A stretch of 64,000 bases of DNA from Metabacillus litoralis. GTDB taxonomy: Bacteria > Bacillota > Bacilli > Bacillales > Bacillaceae. The translations under genes were made by a program, and so were the position numbers. The stretch lies in contig NZ_VOQF01000001.1 in assembly GCF_007994985.1 (NCBI RefSeq), positions 62,001-126,000 on the forward strand, in the 5' to 3' direction. The notes under the pieces were generated by a model. The model saw only the letters and a list, made by a program, of their open reading frames with translations. It had not been told where the DNA came from and made no database searches. Each line of letters opens with the position of its first letter. The first letter of the stretch is position 1. Shown here one piece after another: positions 62,421 to 64,000 of this stretch.

Positions 62421-62546
62421 TCATTCTCTTTTTATATACATTCTTCCAGTTATTAAATTAATCTCTTTAAAATTATCATTTACATAGACAAAGTCATCGC
62501 TTGTTGTAGAAATGCACGTCTTTAGATCAACTTTAATTATATACAT
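62421..62546 (-). CDS. Hypothetical 41-residue protein
   Basis: ATG opens MYIIKVDLKTCISTTSDDFV and ends NLITGRMYIKRE. It is soluble and beta-like. The ribosome site is poor and the family is not recognised; it may be a fragment. Confidence 0.35.
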   Translation of the reverse strand: MYIIKVDLKTCISTTSDDFVYVNDNFKEINLITGRMYIKRE

Positions 62547-62588
62547 TAAAGACACTTAATATCTGTAATTAAGCAGAAATTTAATCCT

Positions 62589-63161
62589 TTAATCAGGCTT
62601 CTGAGCAATGAGAATGTATAAAGATTTCGCTGGGAAAAATTTCTCTGTTACTTGAAATCCGGCTTCTTTCATTTCCTGCTCCATTCCTTCCAATGTAATT
62701 CTCGGTGCTTTCTCGGAACTTCCTTTTGGTTGTAGTTCAAGACAGATTAAATAGCCTTCTTTTTTTAGTACATTTTTCATTTGATGTAACAGCGGTGCTA
62801 GGGGCTGTATTTCATGCAGCACCAGAGAAGCAATTATCAAATCGATAGAGCCATCAGGTAAAGGAAGTTCCTCCTTGCTTACCTGAACCGGAACAATATT
62901 CGTGAGCTTTTCCTTCAAGGCTTTCTCATTTATTATTTCTAGCATGGAAGAGTCGATATCCAGCGCGTATACATTGCCTTTGATCCTTTTCGCCGCAGGG
63001 ATGGATAAATAACCGGTACCAGCGCCAAAGTCCAACAAGCTGTCCGTTTCCTTTAAAGGAATCATATTTAGCAGCTGTTCCGGGGAGAATTCTTTTCTTC
63101 GTTCGGGACTTTCCAAGTACGATACCTTACCTTTACTGTGCTTTCCATTCTGTTGATGCAT
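62589..63161 (-). CDS. Class I SAM-dependent methyltransferase
   Basis: 190 residues: SLLDFGAGTGYLSIPAA, VYALDIDSSMLEII, LPLPDGSIDLIIASLVLHEI and LKKEGYLICLEL. GC content is higher than in the preceding 30 kb, so this marks the return to core-like DNA. It is 17 bases downstream of a flavoprotein gene in the same operon. The start lies after AGAGGAGG. The substrate is unknown. Confidence 0.92.
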   Translation of the reverse strand: MHQQNGKHSKGKVSYLESPERRKEFSPEQLLNMIPLKETDSLLDFGAGTGYLSIPAAKRIKGNVYALDIDSSMLEIINEKALKEKLTNIVPVQVSKEELPLPDGSIDLIIASLVLHEIQPLAPLLHQMKNVLKKEGYLICLELQPKGSSEKAPRITLEGMEQEMKEAGFQVTEKFFPAKSLYILIAQKPD

Positions 63162-63178
63162 ATAGATCCTCCTCTTTT

Positions 63179-64000
63179 TTAAGCGTGCTGTTTATCATGG
63201 TTAAATTTCTCTTCTATCAATGCTGCAATCACAGACATGGCAGCCAAAGAGCCTTCTGCTGCTGCAACAATTAATTGGGACGGCCCGGCAATTCGCGTAT
63301 CTCCGCAAGCAAATACCCCTTCCGTATTCGTGCGTTGCCAGCTGTCGGTTTCAATTCCACCATGCTCGTTAAATGAATATTTAAGTGTTGAATCAAAAGA
63401 AGCAGCCTGTTTCCATTCCGCTGTTATAAACCCTCCTTCACGGAGCACTGCTGTACCATCTTCAAGTTGGATTTTATTCAGTATTCCTTCTTCTCCAATG
63501 AAAGTGACGATCTTCTTTTCATTTATACTGATTCCGTAGCTTTTGAGCCAATCTTGTTCTTCGAGCGAAAGTATCTTATTGCCATTGGTAAAAATAATTA
63601 AATCATTCGTCCAATTGGATACCATTTTCGCCATATGAAGCGCCCTTTGATCATTTGCAATCACTGCTAGAGGCCGATCTCTTAATTCCCAGCCATCACA
63701 GAAAGGGCAGCTGAACAGGCTCTTGCCATAGAACTCTCTCACTCTTGGGATATCCGGAAGAACTTCCTTAAAGCCAGTTGCGATAATGATTTTTTTCGCT
63801 CTGTAAACTTCCCCATTTTCTGTCTCCACCTGGAACAAGGTGTTTTCTTTATTAATTCGATGAACCCGTTGTTTTTCGATTCTCACGTCTGAATACTTAC
63901 TTAATTCTTCATGGGCAATCCTTTTGAATTCCTGAGGATCAATACCGTCCCTTGTGATAAACCCGTGAGATTCTGAAACAACCGCATTTCTCGGTTTGTT
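63179..64000 (-). CDS. Thioredoxin-reductase-like FAD/NAD(P) oxidoreductase (partial)
   Basis: The frame is open to the window edge, so the N-terminal FAD-binding end is missing; 273 codons are visible. Motifs: KKIIIATGFKEVLPDIPRV, the redox pair CPFCDGW, and the C-terminal FAD loop TEGVFACGDTR, GPSQLIVAAAEGSLAAMSV. The CxxC pair may be used for disulfide exchange, as in thioredoxin reductase. Neighbour: the methyltransferase just downstream. Confidence 0.9.
   Translation of the reverse strand, partial: NKPRNAVVSESHGFITRDGIDPQEFKRIAHEELSKYSDVRIEKQRVHRINKENTLFQVETENGEVYRAKKIIIATGFKEVLPDIPRVREFYGKSLFSCPFCDGWELRDRPLAVIANDQRALHMAKMVSNWTNDLIIFTNGNKILSLEEQDWLKSYGISINEKKIVTFIGEEGILNKIQLEDGTAVLREGGFITAEWKQAASFDSTLKYSFNEHGGIETDSWQRTNTEGVFACGDTRIAGPSQLIVAAAEGSLAAMSVIAALIEEKFNHDKQHA

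Overview
The window is low-GC DNA with strong purine-rich ribosome-binding sites, frequent GTG/TTG starts, Bacillus-type families (SigV-like ECF sigma factor, YdaE-like D-lyxose isomerase, CcpA-type cre sites, LPXTA surface protein with its sortase) and Gram-positive lipoprotein signals. It is most likely chromosomal DNA of a Bacillaceae member. No rRNA, tRNA, CRISPR array, phage module or intact transposase was seen.

Layout. (1) 1-6.4 kb: the end of an anti-sigma gene and its ECF sigma factor; a cyclic-di-GMP-I riboswitch with its own promoter ahead of an unrecognised 110-residue gene; a PadR regulator with two DUF1048 genes and a visible operator; two divergent CBO0543-type membrane genes; and a vWA protein next to a macro-domain protein. 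(2) 6.6-13.8 kb: a sugar operon (substrate-binding lipoprotein, ATPase, permease, PfkB kinase, class II aldolase, D-lyxose isomerase) under a divergent-type DeoR regulator with two cre sites. (3) 14-19.3 kb: response regulator, histidine kinase and an ABC/FtsX transporter with a candidate operator. (4) 19.3-28.3 kb: 21-bp-phased repeats, envelope and membrane proteins, a class D sortase with its substrate, a metallophosphoesterase and a PAP2 phosphatase.

(5) 28.8-62.5 kb is very different. It is a run of about 40 short, functionally unrelated accessory genes, nearly all on the minus strand: acetyltransferases, SAM methyltransferases, VOC/glyoxalase and DinB proteins, isochorismatase, DJ-1, a P-loop kinase, XRE/membrane-protein pairs, small lipoproteins and tiny membrane proteins. 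Almost every gene is single, and most are followed by a copy or fragment of one conserved boundary sequence: a terminator hairpin flanked by two direct copies of a CTAACGG-type box. The organisation resembles an integron cassette array, but no integrase is present and the boxes do not match attC geometry. At least eight genes here are frameshifted, truncated or internally deleted, and further repeat families (a 200-300 bp dispersed element, a GC-rich element at 41.8 kb, and an (AGGTT)n tract) are confined to or concentrated in this region. (6) 62.6-64 kb returns to ordinary, higher-GC genes: a methyltransferase and a thioredoxin-reductase-like flavoprotein that runs off the window.

The repeat-bounded array is the most unusual system here. 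The riboswitch gene, the telomere-like pentamer tract and the 21-bp phased repeats are the next best leads.
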